In this document: positions 17,196 through 25,759 of the stretch, one piece after another
How positions within the stretch are numbered: the stretch's first letter is position 1
Layout: every line of letters starts with the position of its first letter
Assembly (NCBI GenBank): GCA_905612415.1
Contig: CAJQRW010000038.1
Span: 1 to 58,494 of the forward strand
Length of the DNA: 58,494 nucleotides
Direction of reading: 5' to 3'
From: an uncultured Pelagibacteraceae bacterium
Lineage (GTDB): Bacteria; Pseudomonadota; Alphaproteobacteria; Pelagibacterales; Pelagibacteraceae
Notes under the pieces: generated by a model
Told to the model about the DNA's origin: nothing
Database searches by the model: none
What the model saw: only the letters and a program-made list of their open reading frames with translations
Made by a program: the position numbers and the translations under genes

Positions 17196-17696
17196 CTATT
17201 TTTCTTTTAACCTTGGAAACAGTTCAACAAAATTACAAGGTTTATGATTAATATCAAGTTGATATTTCAGTATCCCGTCCCATGCGTCAGTAACGCCCCC
17301 AGAAGACCCAGGTAAAGCAAATATGTATTTCCCATTTGATAATACTGCGCAGGCTCTAGATTGCATAGCGGATGTTCCAATAGTTTTATAACTTAACTCT
17401 CTAAACAGCTCACCAAAACCGGGTATTTCTTTATCAGCAATTTCTTTAATAGCTTCAGGCGTTATATCACGCCCAGTTAATCCCGTCCCTCCTGTCGTAA
17501 TAATTACATCAAGATTATCCTTTTTTATCCATTCTAATAAAATCTTTTTAATTTCATCTTTTTCATCTTTTACAATTTTTCTTTCAATTAAATTATGTTT
17601 TTGCTCTTTAATTTTCTCTACTAAAATTTTACCAGATTTATCATTTTCAAATGTTCTAGTGTCAGTGACAGTTAATAATGCTATATTTACTTGCAT
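17196..17696 (-). CDS. moaB: Molybdenum cofactor biosynthesis protein MoaB (MogA family)
   Basis: A 166-residue MoaB/MogA protein. TTGGTGLTGRDITPEA (67-82), the IPGFGELFRELSY segment (91-103) and FALPGSSGGVTDAWD (126-140) form the molybdopterin-binding site. MogA-type enzymes adenylylate molybdopterin before molybdate insertion; MoaB is the equivalent in many bacteria. It fits with the XdhC and MocA-like genes 3 kb away, which act later in the same cofactor pathway. It is divergent from the permease gene at 17720 with 23 bases between. Confidence 0.92.
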   Translation of the reverse strand: MQVNIALLTVTDTRTFENDKSGKILVEKIKEQKHNLIERKIVKDEKDEIKKILLEWIKKDNLDVIITTGGTGLTGRDITPEAIKEIADKEIPGFGELFRELSYKTIGTSAMQSRACAVLSNGKYIFALPGSSGGVTDAWDGILKYQLDINHKPCNFVELFPRLKEK

Positions 17697-17719
17697 AATA
17701 TATTATAGAATAATTATTT

Positions 17720-18466
17720 ATGTTTTTACTATCAATATTATTTTTAGTCACAGCAGCATTGTACTCAAGTGTGGGTTTTGGTGGAGGGTCCACATATCTC
17801 GCTTTTCTTCTTATTTGGAGCGTACCATATACTATACTACCAATAATCGCTTTATTTTGTAATATTATTGTAGTTTCTGGAAGTTCTTTCAATTACATAA
17901 GAGCAGGAAACTTAAATCTAAAACTATTATTACCATACTTAATGGGATCTGTACCTTTAGCTTATTTAGGAGGATCTTTAGAAATAGGAAAATATTTTTT
18001 TGAAAATTTATTATTTGTGGTTCTTTTAATTTCAGGAATTTTGTTATTATTTAACTTTAGATCTTATGAAAAAAAAGCTCAAACTTATAAAAAGATTCCT
18101 CTGATAATTTCAGTATTAATTGGAGCAGCTCTTGGTTTTGTTTCAGGTGTGGTTGGAATAGGTGGTGGCATATTTCTAAGCCCTATTTTATTTTTGTTAA
18201 GGGTTGATAAACCAAAACATATTGTAACTACTGCTTCGTTATTTATTTTAATTAATTCAATTTTTGGAATTGCTGGTCAGCTTTCAAAAAACTTTGTTTT
18301 TTTAGAAATACAAAATTATTGGCACTTATTACTAGTAGTTTTAATAGGTGGGCAGATAGGCAATTTTTTAAATTTAAAAATTTTTTCAACTCATGTTTTG
18401 GCTTTAGTTACTGCAATTTTGGTACTTTTTGTTGCTGCAAGAATGGGAATTCGTCTTTATTGGTAA
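17720..18466 (+). CDS. TauE/SafE family membrane permease
   Basis: A 248-residue integral membrane protein with about eight hydrophobic segments in two repeats. Each half carries the family's glycine motif: YSSVGFGGGSTYL (15-27) and SGVVGIGGGIFLSPIL (about 141-156). TauE/SafE proteins are sulfite/sulfoacetate exporters or small-anion permeases in the cytoplasmic membrane. Because an omega-amino acid aminotransferase and molybdenum genes are nearby, a sulfonate or sulfite role is possible but not shown. A second, clearly different family member is at 45020-45853. Confidence 0.88.
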   Translation: MFLLSILFLVTAALYSSVGFGGGSTYLAFLLIWSVPYTILPIIALFCNIIVVSGSSFNYIRAGNLNLKLLLPYLMGSVPLAYLGGSLEIGKYFFENLLFVVLLISGILLLFNFRSYEKKAQTYKKIPLIISVLIGAALGFVSGVVGIGGGIFLSPILFLLRVDKPKHIVTTASLFILINSIFGIAGQLSKNFVFLEIQNYWHLLLVVLIGGQIGNFLNLKIFSTHVLALVTAILVLFVAARMGIRLYW

Positions 18467-18503
18467 ATAATATATAAGATAATAAATAAATAAAATATTA
18501 AAA

Positions 18504-19412
18504 ATGTCAAATAATTTTTTCCTTAAATTCTGGTATAAACTTTTTAACAAAAACAAATATCAAGAGTTAAAAAATGAAATAAGAACAAAAAATAAATTAA
18601 AATACTATAATTCTAAAATATTTAATCAAATTCTAACAATAGAAAAAAATATTAAACATAAAAAAGAACTTACATTTCTACACTCAGGTCAACTAGGGGA
18701 TTTGGTTTATTCTTTAGCTACTATAAAAGAATTATCTAAAGATCATAAATGTAAACTCTATATTCAAATAAACAAGCCAATGCCTGACGAGTACAATTCT
18801 TTAAAAAAATTTTTCATTAGCAAAAGGTCTGGAGATTTAATATTACCTCTATTAAAAAAACAAAGCTTTCTTGACTCGGTTAATATTTATGATGGAGAAA
18901 AAATTGATATAAATTTAGATTTATTTAGAGAGATACCAATTAATCTTAGTTTTTATTCAACAAGATGGTTCTCCCATCTTGCAGGCATTAACCTTGATGT
19001 TAATGATACTTTTTTATCTACCAAACCCCATAATTCAATAAAAAATAAAATTGTGATACACAGATCTCCGAGATATAGAAACGCTTATATAAATTATGAA
19101 TTTTTAAGAAATAAAGAAAATTTATTATGTATTGGTTTAGAAAAAGAATATCATGAACTAAAAAAAGAAGTAAAAAGCCTAGAATTTCATGATTGTAAAG
19201 ATTTCTTAGAAATGGCTGAGATAATTAAAGCAAGTAAATTTTATATAGGCAATATGTCATTTCAATACATAATAGCTGAAGGGTTAAAAGTTCCAAGACT
19301 TTTAGAAGCTTCTCCTGATTTTCCGATAGTTTTTCCTGTTGGATCTAATGCTTATGATTCTTATCACCAGAATCATTTTGAAAATTTTTTTAATGCTCTT
19401 GAAAAAATTTAG
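18504..19412 (+). CDS. GT9-like glycosyltransferase family protein
   Basis: A 302-residue protein with the GT-B layout of heptosyltransferase-like enzymes. LTFLHSGQLGDLVYSLATIKEL (about 53-73) corresponds to the N-terminal G-x-GD motif of ADP-heptose transferases; KIVIHRSPRYRN opens the C-terminal domain; and FYIGNMSFQYIIAEGLKVPRL (about 246-266) replaces the usual ND-TGP-HxA donor site with GNMSFQ, so it is a divergent member. First gene of island B on the plus strand, convergent with the methyltransferase at 19430 with 17 bases between. It likely adds a sugar to a surface glycan; the donor is unknown. Confidence 0.68.
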   Translation: MSNNFFLKFWYKLFNKNKYQELKNEIRTKNKLKYYNSKIFNQILTIEKNIKHKKELTFLHSGQLGDLVYSLATIKELSKDHKCKLYIQINKPMPDEYNSLKKFFISKRSGDLILPLLKKQSFLDSVNIYDGEKIDINLDLFREIPINLSFYSTRWFSHLAGINLDVNDTFLSTKPHNSIKNKIVIHRSPRYRNAYINYEFLRNKENLLCIGLEKEYHELKKEVKSLEFHDCKDFLEMAEIIKASKFYIGNMSFQYIIAEGLKVPRLLEASPDFPIVFPVGSNAYDSYHQNHFENFFNALEKI

Positions 19413-19429
19413 CACAGTTTAGAAATATA

Positions 19430-20626
19430 TTATTTTTTAAGTTTCTTAACTATATTTTGTACTGAGATGTAAGGTCTTTTGCTTTTCTTAACAAACTTTT
19501 TTATAAGAAAACTGCTTATATTCCATGGTAAAATAATTAGTGCTTGAAAGTTTTTATACTTTTTTTCATCAACTATTTTGATGGCACTACCAGGTGTATA
19601 CTTGCCAATTTTTAGCTTAGATTTATCTAAAATATAATCAATATGATCAGACGATAAATTGCAAAAATTTAGAAGCGTATTACCCTTCGTGGCCGCTCCT
19701 ATGCCAGCAATTATCTTATTTTCTTTTTTCATTTTATAAATAAATTGGATAATTGTTTTCCTTATGAGGATCATGTTTTTTTCAAATTGATTTACTTTAT
19801 TTAAGCTAATAGTTTTAGTTTTAATTTTTTTAAAGTTATTTTGATTATTTTTGGCGTAAACTCTTAAAGACCCAGACATATAATTAATTTTTTCAATTTT
19901 ATGCACTTCCATTTTATGTTTGTGAAACAATTTTCTTATTGAGTTTTCAGAAAAATAGTTTCTATGTTCGTGATATATAGTATCAAAACCGGCTTTTTTT
20001 ATTAGAGATTCGAGGTCAGGAACCTCTAAAACAATTAATCCATCATATTTTATAACTTCTTTAGCTGCTTTTAAAAAATCAGTTATATTATCTGAGTGAT
20101 TAAAAACATTGGCTCCATAAAAAAGATCTGCTTTAGTAAATTTTTTAACTATTTTTTTTGCTAAGCCTAGACTAAAAAAATCAATAATAGTTGTTACCCC
20201 TTTTTTCTTTGCTAAAATTGAAACATTTTTTGAAGGATCTATTCCAAGAACCTTAGCTTTGGAAAAATTTTTAATCGTATTTAAAAAAGTACCATCATTA
20301 CTCCCAGCCTCTACCACAAAACTATTTTTATTTAATTTTTTTTTAGTGGATAATTTTTTTGCAATTGAATCAAAATGATGTCGCGAAACTGGTGAATTAT
20401 CAGCAGTATATGAATATTTGAATTTTTGATATCTTTCAAAACCTGAAACCTTATTAATTGCAGTAAAATGAAAACAATCACAATAACCAACTTTTAATCT
20501 AAACCTTGGTAGTGCTTTTGCTTCATCTTTTGAATTTAAAAAAGTGTCTGCACAAGGGTGCAACCCAAGATCAATTACTTTTAAAAATTTTTTATGACAA
20601 ATTGCGCAATTATTAATTTTACCCAT
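19430..20626 (-). CDS. NDP-sugar C-methyltransferase-like protein (copy 3, zinc site intact)
   Basis: A 398-residue member of the same three-domain family as the genes at 3460 and 6645, but clearly diverged. It keeps the N-terminal zinc ligands C7, C10, C49 and C51 (CAIC and CDC). SAM motif EAGSNDG (106-112), catalytic YHEH (218-221), SGSLRVY (251-257) and GAATKGNTLLNFC (310-322) are present. The HGG before the SLRVY strand in the other copies is MSG here, so substrate geometry may differ. Its start overlaps the SDR at 20619 by 8 bases. Expected role: SAM-dependent C-methylation of a keto-deoxysugar nucleotide. Confidence 0.84.
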   Translation of the reverse strand: MGKINNCAICHKKFLKVIDLGLHPCADTFLNSKDEAKALPRFRLKVGYCDCFHFTAINKVSGFERYQKFKYSYTADNSPVSRHHFDSIAKKLSTKKKLNKNSFVVEAGSNDGTFLNTIKNFSKAKVLGIDPSKNVSILAKKKGVTTIIDFFSLGLAKKIVKKFTKADLFYGANVFNHSDNITDFLKAAKEVIKYDGLIVLEVPDLESLIKKAGFDTIYHEHRNYFSENSIRKLFHKHKMEVHKIEKINYMSGSLRVYAKNNQNNFKKIKTKTISLNKVNQFEKNMILIRKTIIQFIYKMKKENKIIAGIGAATKGNTLLNFCNLSSDHIDYILDKSKLKIGKYTPGSAIKIVDEKKYKNFQALIILPWNISSFLIKKFVKKSKRPYISVQNIVKKLKK

Positions 20627-21455
20627 ACAAATTATTTAATAGATATTTTCTAAGTACGTATAAAGAACTTTGTTTTGAATAAATAGCACTTTTTGAGTTC
20701 TTTTTTATCACATTTATATTTTTTTGCTTAGATTTAAAACTTGGAATAAACACTTTTTTAAATTTAAGTAAAAAGTATTTATTATATAGTTGTATTATTT
20801 TATTTATAGATACTCCATTTGGGTTTCCATAATCTTTAACAAAAGATTTCTTGGTAAAAGCATTTTTTAATAGTATTTTTGAAAATTGATTAATCTCAGA
20901 ATATCCTCTTGTATCTAATTTGCTTCCAAGAAATTCATATTTACTTTTTTTTTCTAAAAACATTATTTTATATAAAAGACAATGAAAATGGTCAGAATAT
21001 GACTTTTGATCCGTATTCACTAAATTATAAGGCCTCCAAATTTGCAGTGTTTCAAATTTTTTTTTATTTTTTAACAAATAGTTTTCAATCTTAATTTTAT
21101 TACCCCCAACATAGTGCTTTTTTAAGTATATAGTCGGTGATGAAATGTAAATTAGTTTTTTAATGTTTATATTTTTGACTACTTTTCGTACCCACAAAAA
21201 TTCTTGATTAAAAATTTTCAAATTCATATTTTTATTTAAATATCGTGGACTTGCTAGAAAAATACAACATTCAATATCTTTATATTTAAATGTTTTAAAA
21301 TTTTTATTTAAATCAAATTTGATCCAGTTATTCTTAAAATAATTTGGTTTGTTCCTCGAAGATAATAAAAATTTTTTATTTTTATAATTCTTAAAAAGAA
21401 CTTGTATGATCGATGACCCTAGTGATCCTGAAGATCCAAATATTATATTAACCAT
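20619..21455 (-). CDS. NAD-dependent epimerase/dehydratase-like protein (SDR)
   Basis: About 278 residues. MVNIIFGSSGSLGSSII gives a GxxGxxG nucleotide loop close to the N-terminus, and KLIYISSPTIYL provides the family's Ser/Thr strand, but the YxxxK pair is not clean: the residues after the strand read KKHYVGGNKIKIE, so activity as a classical SDR is uncertain. I start at the ATG at 21455; an upstream TTG at 21464 would add three residues. It is upstream of C-methyltransferase copy 3 and overlaps it, so it should act on the same sugar nucleotide. The region up to the divergent gene at 21602 is AT-rich with no recognised element. Confidence 0.7.
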   Translation of the reverse strand: MVNIIFGSSGSLGSSIIQVLFKNYKNKKFLLSSRNKPNYFKNNWIKFDLNKNFKTFKYKDIECCIFLASPRYLNKNMNLKIFNQEFLWVRKVVKNINIKKLIYISSPTIYLKKHYVGGNKIKIENYLLKNKKKFETLQIWRPYNLVNTDQKSYSDHFHCLLYKIMFLEKKSKYEFLGSKLDTRGYSEINQFSKILLKNAFTKKSFVKDYGNPNGVSINKIIQLYNKYFLLKFKKVFIPSFKSKQKNINVIKKNSKSAIYSKQSSLYVLRKYLLNNLYG

Positions 21456-21601
21456 TTTTCGCAACTTTATAAATTTTATATTTAATTTGCTAGTGTTTAT
21501 TTAGTTAAAAAATAGTTAACACACAATATTAATTTTACTTAAATCTAAATTAAGTTTGTATTTTACTTCAATAAGAAGTACAAAAACTCAATACAAAATA
21601 T

Positions 21602-22726
21602 ATGATCACATGGTATAGAAGAAAGAGTTTTTTATCTAAACTAAAAGACGCTTATCTTAAAAGCTTTAATTTATCAAAATTTTGGTCTAATTTAAAAATC
21701 AATAAAATTGATAATGAACTTAAAGAAATCGTAGACAAGTATTTAGCTAGTGAAAGTTTGAAATTTTCTTCTAAATATTGGAATAAATTAAGTATCCATG
21801 CTCTTCGTCAGATTAATGATTTGGGAGTTGAAAAATTTCATACTACGATTTCAAGTCACTACTTCGCTTTTAAGACTATTGATGATGCTTTTATTAAAGG
21901 ATTATTTGATTTTTTAAAGGAAAATAAAATTGAAAATCTTAATATTAATGATCTTATTTTTAAACACGAGGGTTTTAATATCACTCAATCTATAAATTAT
22001 AATTTGATTACCTATTTACTTTATCAATATTTAAAAAAGAATAACTATTCAGATGATCTAAAAACTTTAGAGTCAAATAATTTTATGTTCGAAAGTGCAC
22101 CAATTTTAAAAGTTGATAACTTACGTTTAGTTCAAGATAAATTACACTCTCTTATTGAGTGTAATGAAATTAAAAAAATTATTGAAGATCAAAATGTAAA
22201 ATTAAACTATTTAGAAATAGGTGCTGGGAGCGGAAGAACAACCGAAACAATAATAAAATTAGATAACCGTATTAATAAGTATGTAATTGCAGATTTGCCG
22301 CCAGCTCTTTATGTAAATTATATGAGAGTAAAAAGTACTTTTAAAAATCTTAATGTCAAAATCTGCATAAATGCAAATTCAAATGAAAAACTAAGTAAAC
22401 TTATTGATGAAAATGATATTTTGTTTATTTTTCCTCACCAAATAAAATATTTTAATAATAATTTTTTTGATATTACTTTAGCTATTGACTGCCTACATGA
22501 AATGGAAAAAAAGATTATTAAGAGATACATGGATTTATTTAATTTAAAATCAAAATATTTATATTATAAAGTTTGGGATGAAACTTACGTACCTCATTGT
22601 TTTAACAATTATCTTAATGCTAATAGCAGGGAAGATTACTTTATTAGATCTAATTGGAAGCAAATTTTTTGCAAAAGAAGTATTTGCCCAAACAATTATA
22701 TAGAGCAAGCTTATAAAATTAAATAA
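21602..22726 (+). CDS. Putative sugar O-methyltransferase (NanM-type)
   Basis: A 374-residue protein matching the 'putative sugar O-methyltransferase' family. An N-terminal helical region is followed by a SAM-binding motif YLEIGAGSGRTTETI (about 199-213), VIADLPPALYVNYMR and DITLAIDCLHEM (about 290-301). Characterised relatives add methyl groups to hydroxyls of surface or antibiotic sugars. It begins 147 bases from the divergent SDR gene and ends about 110 bases before the tRNA. An intervening imperfect inverted repeat (about 22742-22787) could attenuate transcription. Substrate unknown. Confidence 0.75.
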   Translation: MITWYRRKSFLSKLKDAYLKSFNLSKFWSNLKINKIDNELKEIVDKYLASESLKFSSKYWNKLSIHALRQINDLGVEKFHTTISSHYFAFKTIDDAFIKGLFDFLKENKIENLNINDLIFKHEGFNITQSINYNLITYLLYQYLKKNNYSDDLKTLESNNFMFESAPILKVDNLRLVQDKLHSLIECNEIKKIIEDQNVKLNYLEIGAGSGRTTETIIKLDNRINKYVIADLPPALYVNYMRVKSTFKNLNVKICINANSNEKLSKLIDENDILFIFPHQIKYFNNNFFDITLAIDCLHEMEKKIIKRYMDLFNLKSKYLYYKVWDETYVPHCFNNYLNANSREDYFIRSNWKQIFCKRSICPNNYIEQAYKIK

Positions 22727-22793
22727 TAAAGATTAAAAGTAATTAAATTAACAGTTACTCGCACTAGTGTTGTTAAGTTAAATTATTGATTGC

Positions 22794-22821
22794 TTCAAAA
22801 ATAAAAAGTATTATGTATAAT
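22794..22821 (+). promoter_or_regulatory. Candidate sigma-70 promoter for tRNA-Met
   Basis: TTCAAA at 22794-22799 and a consensus TATAAT at 22816-22821 are separated by 16 bases. Transcription would begin about 7 bases downstream, a few bases before the tRNA 5' end at 22835. Confidence 0.55.
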
Positions 22822-22834
22822 CTTATTTCCATAT

Positions 22835-22911
22835 GGCGGGGTAGCTCAGTTGGTTAGAGCGCAGGACTCATAAGCCTGAGGTCAGTGGTTCGATTCCACT
22901 TCCCGCTACCA
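22835..22911 (+). tRNA. tRNA-Met (anticodon CAT), elongator type
   Basis: A 77-base tRNA with encoded CCA. The acceptor stem is GGCGGGG paired with TCCCGCT (G-T wobbles at both ends); the D arm contains AGCTCAGTTGGTTAGAGC; the anticodon stem GCAGG/CCTGA-type encloses loop CTCATAA with anticodon CAT; the T stem AGTGG/CCACT encloses TTCGATT. It closely resembles alphaproteobacterial elongator tRNA-Met. An isoleucine tRNA with lysidine-modified CAT anticodon is a less likely alternative. The next coding sequence starts only 13 bases after its 3' end. Confidence 0.93.
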
Positions 22912-22924
22912 TTTTGGTATTATA

Positions 22925-24052
22925 ATGATTAAAAAAAATTTACAAAAAATATTTAAATTTATTTCATATGGTTTATTTTTTAAAATATATGGAAAAATTG
23001 AAAATTCTATAAACCATAATGCTGACAGTCGAATTATAGTTAAACAAATCAATTTTGATAATAGTTTAAGCTATAATGTTTATAGTATTGAAGGAGGTCG
23101 ACTTTATACAGATAGAGTGCATGATACAGCAGTATTAATTGATAATAATATAATTGATAAACCTTCTTTTCAATTCAGATATACAAAAAATTCTGAGATA
23201 TATAATTCTAATGTAAAAAATAATATTGTTTTTAAAAAAGGGACCCCAAGAAAATTAAAAACATTAAATGGTTCTGTTTTATCCCTATTAACCGGAGGTG
23301 GAGGTAATAATAATTATTGGCATTGGCTATTTGATGTTTTGCCAAGATTGTATTTATGTAACCAAATGATTGATTTGAAAGACATTAATTTTTTTCTAAT
23401 TCCTGATGATATAAAAAGGTTTCAAAAAGAGACTTTGGATTGTTTGAGCATTCCTAAGCATAAGAGACTTTCAAGTAGAATTTATAGACATATAAAAGCA
23501 ACAAAATTATTAACAACTGATCACCCGGTTGTTATTAGTGGAAACGCAAGTAAAGATATCATGAGAATGCCAGTTTGGATCTCACAATGGTTAAAGGATC
23601 AATTTATTAAAAAAAAAAATTTCAAGAAAAATAAAAATATGTCTAGGATTTATATTGATAGAAGTCTACAAAACTCAACAGATTCGCCTCAAAGATTAAT
23701 AGAAAATGAAGATGAAGTAAAAAAGTATTTAGTTAGCAAAAATTTTGTATCAGTGAAACTTCATGACTTAGAATTTATGGAACAGGTTAAACTATTTAAT
23801 AATGCTGAATTTATTGTTGGTTTACATGGTGGTGGTTTTGCCAATTTATCATTTTGCAAACCAGGCACTAAAGTTATAGAAATGAAAAGTATTACCTCAG
23901 GTGATCCAATAAAAAATTTATCTCAAATAAATAAACTAATTTATTATTCTATATCAGTTGATTCTAGTGAGATAAAAAAATTTGAATATCCTAACCAGCA
24001 AGGAAGTATTAAAATAGAAATTAACCAACTAGCCAAAATAATAGAAAGTTAA
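22925..24052 (+). CDS. Family 61 glycosyltransferase (DUF563)
   Basis: A 375-residue GT61-type enzyme. The NYWHWLFDVLPRLYL motif (127-141) and the C-terminal EQVKLFNNAEFIVGLHGGGFANL region (about 283-305; HGG is the family hallmark) are clear. GT61 enzymes transfer pentoses or hexosamines; bacterial members act in capsule and LPS assembly. The start codon is 13 bases after tRNA-Met, too close for its own promoter, so its message is probably processed out of the tRNA transcript. The next gene follows after one base. Confidence 0.83.
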   Translation: MIKKNLQKIFKFISYGLFFKIYGKIENSINHNADSRIIVKQINFDNSLSYNVYSIEGGRLYTDRVHDTAVLIDNNIIDKPSFQFRYTKNSEIYNSNVKNNIVFKKGTPRKLKTLNGSVLSLLTGGGGNNNYWHWLFDVLPRLYLCNQMIDLKDINFFLIPDDIKRFQKETLDCLSIPKHKRLSSRIYRHIKATKLLTTDHPVVISGNASKDIMRMPVWISQWLKDQFIKKKNFKKNKNMSRIYIDRSLQNSTDSPQRLIENEDEVKKYLVSKNFVSVKLHDLEFMEQVKLFNNAEFIVGLHGGGFANLSFCKPGTKVIEMKSITSGDPIKNLSQINKLIYYSISVDSSEIKKFEYPNQQGSIKIEINQLAKIIES

Positions 24053-24053
24053 A

Positions 24054-24881
24054 ATGAAAAATTTAGAAATGTTTTGTATAACACTAGAACCTAATCATTA
24101 TGACTTTATAAAAAGCTTGGGTTATAATCCTGTGGGACTAGGAGAGAAAAATTTTAACCATCATTGGTTTACTGACAAAAATGGTATTAATATTTCAAAA
24201 AAAAATAAAAACTACGGTGAATATACTTTTCATTATTGGTTATGGAAAAATCATTTAGAAAAACTTAATGATGGTTGGATTGGTTTTTGCCAGTATAGAA
24301 AGTTCTGGTCTCTAGACGAAACTAAACAAGAAAAAATAAATTTTAAAACATTAAAAGATAAAGTATTAAAGGAAATACCAAATAGTTTTAATAAATACGA
24401 TTCAATTCTTATAAAACCAATGTATATAAATCAATGGAAACCAATGAAGTTTTTAAAAAAAGGTTTATCTATTGTGTTAAAAAAACCAATAGTACTTTTT
24501 AATAAAGATAAAAGAAATTTAAAATTTCATTTCGACCTGATGCATGGATACAACAATCTTAACAAAGCAATAGATTTTCTTGATGCAAACAATAAAGAAG
24601 ATTTTAGAAAATTTGTTAATAAAAATGTTTCTTTTAATCCACAAAATATGTTTATCTGCAAGTCTAGGTCTGTATTAAAAAATTATTATGAAGATTTATT
24701 TCCTTGGCTTGAAAAGTGTGAAAAATTATTTGGGTTTGAAAATTTAAAAGGATTTGGAAAAATCAGAATATACGGTTTTCTTGCTGAAAGATTCATGTCC
24801 TACTGGTTTCAAAAAAATACAAAATATAAGGAAATTTCCATGATTTTTTACGATGTGCGTAATGATTTAAATAAGTTTTAA
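24054..24881 (+). CDS. DUF4422-like glycosyltransferase
   Basis: A 275-residue protein. YGEYTFHYWLWKNHLEKLNDGWIGFCQYRKF (approximately 46-76) corresponds to the E-T-x2-YW-WKN...IGF-YRR motif of DUF4422 proteins, and FNPQNMFICKSRSVLKNYYEDLFPWL plus FLAERFMSYWF match the C-terminal conserved parts. Members are found in capsule and O-antigen clusters and are thought to be glycosyltransferases, though few have been tested. It overlaps the end of rfbA on the other strand by 4 bases and is one base from the GT61 gene, so both are likely translated from one RNA. Confidence 0.72.
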   Translation: MKNLEMFCITLEPNHYDFIKSLGYNPVGLGEKNFNHHWFTDKNGINISKKNKNYGEYTFHYWLWKNHLEKLNDGWIGFCQYRKFWSLDETKQEKINFKTLKDKVLKEIPNSFNKYDSILIKPMYINQWKPMKFLKKGLSIVLKKPIVLFNKDKRNLKFHFDLMHGYNNLNKAIDFLDANNKEDFRKFVNKNVSFNPQNMFICKSRSVLKNYYEDLFPWLEKCEKLFGFENLKGFGKIRIYGFLAERFMSYWFQKNTKYKEISMIFYDVRNDLNKF

Positions 24882-25759
24882 GAATTATTTTTCTTTATAA
24901 AATTTAATAAGTATCGTGAATAATCACATTTTCCATAAAATTTAACAGCATTCAAAACTTCTTTTTTTTTAATCCATTTATTATTAAATGCTATCTCTTC
25001 TAAGCAAGCAATTTTAAGACCCTGTCTATTTTCTAATGCCGCAACAAAGGCTGAGGTTTCATAGAAATCTTTTATTGACCCAGCATCAAGCCAAGCTCCT
25101 CCACGTCCCAAAAATTTACATGATAGAGATTTATTTCTTTTATAAATATTTAGCAAATCAACAATTTCAAGTTCATTTCTTTTTGAAGGTTTTAATGTTT
25201 CAAAATAATTAACAACTTTATTATCAAAAAAATATAAACCTGTAATAGCAAGATTAGAAATATTTTTTTTAGGTTTTTCAATAATTTTAATTATTTTATT
25301 TTTTTTATTTATGCAAGCTACACCATAAGATGAAGGATTATTTACTGGATGCAATATTACAGTTGCGCCTGATTTAAGTTTAACACATTTCTTTAATTGT
25401 TCAGTTAAACTTTGTCCATAAAAAAAATTATCCCCTAAAATTAAAGCTACGTTATCATTGCCAATAAAACTTTTTCCAATATTAAATGCATCAGGCAAAC
25501 CCTTGGGATAATTTTGTTCAGCAAAAGAAATCTTAATACCTAAGTTATTTCCATTTGGTAAAACTTTTTTAAATTGGTTTAGTTGACCTTTGTTTACTAT
25601 AATTAATATATCTCTTATCCCCGCTAGCATTAAAACAGATAATGGGTAATAAATTAAAGGTTTATCGTAAATCGGCAACAATTGCTTATTTACAGCTTTC
25701 GTAACAGGACTCATCCGTGTTCCTAACCCACCTGCTAAGATAATACCTTTTTTAATCAT
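24878..25759 (-). CDS. rfbA: Glucose-1-phosphate thymidylyltransferase
   Basis: A 293-residue RmlA of the usual length. GGLGTRMSPVT (11-21) binds dTTP, NKQLLPIYDKP (24-34) is the sugar-phosphate loop, LILGDNFFYG (about 107-116) carries a metal-binding Asp, and FDNKVVNYFETLKPSKRNELEIVDLL completes the fold. Reaction: dTTP + glucose-1-phosphate to dTDP-glucose + PPi, the first step of all dTDP-deoxysugar pathways. It overlaps rfbB by 4 bases. Its product is needed by island A, about 16 kb away. Confidence 0.95.
   Translation of the reverse strand: MIKKGIILAGGLGTRMSPVTKAVNKQLLPIYDKPLIYYPLSVLMLAGIRDILIIVNKGQLNQFKKVLPNGNNLGIKISFAEQNYPKGLPDAFNIGKSFIGNDNVALILGDNFFYGQSLTEQLKKCVKLKSGATVILHPVNNPSSYGVACINKKNKIIKIIEKPKKNISNLAITGLYFFDNKVVNYFETLKPSKRNELEIVDLLNIYKRNKSLSCKFLGRGGAWLDAGSIKDFYETSAFVAALENRQGLKIACLEEIAFNNKWIKKKEVLNAVKFYGKCDYSRYLLNFIKKNNS

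Noticed and set aside
22742-22787. A factor-independent terminator between the sugar O-methyltransferase and tRNA-Met
   Set aside because: An imperfect inverted repeat exists (TTAACA/TGTTAA core), but the stem is weak and there is no run of T after it.
22890-22911. A duplicated tRNA 3' end (integration site) elsewhere in island B
   Set aside because: I saw no second copy of the T-arm/acceptor sequence by eye, and there is no integrase; an exhaustive search would need a program.
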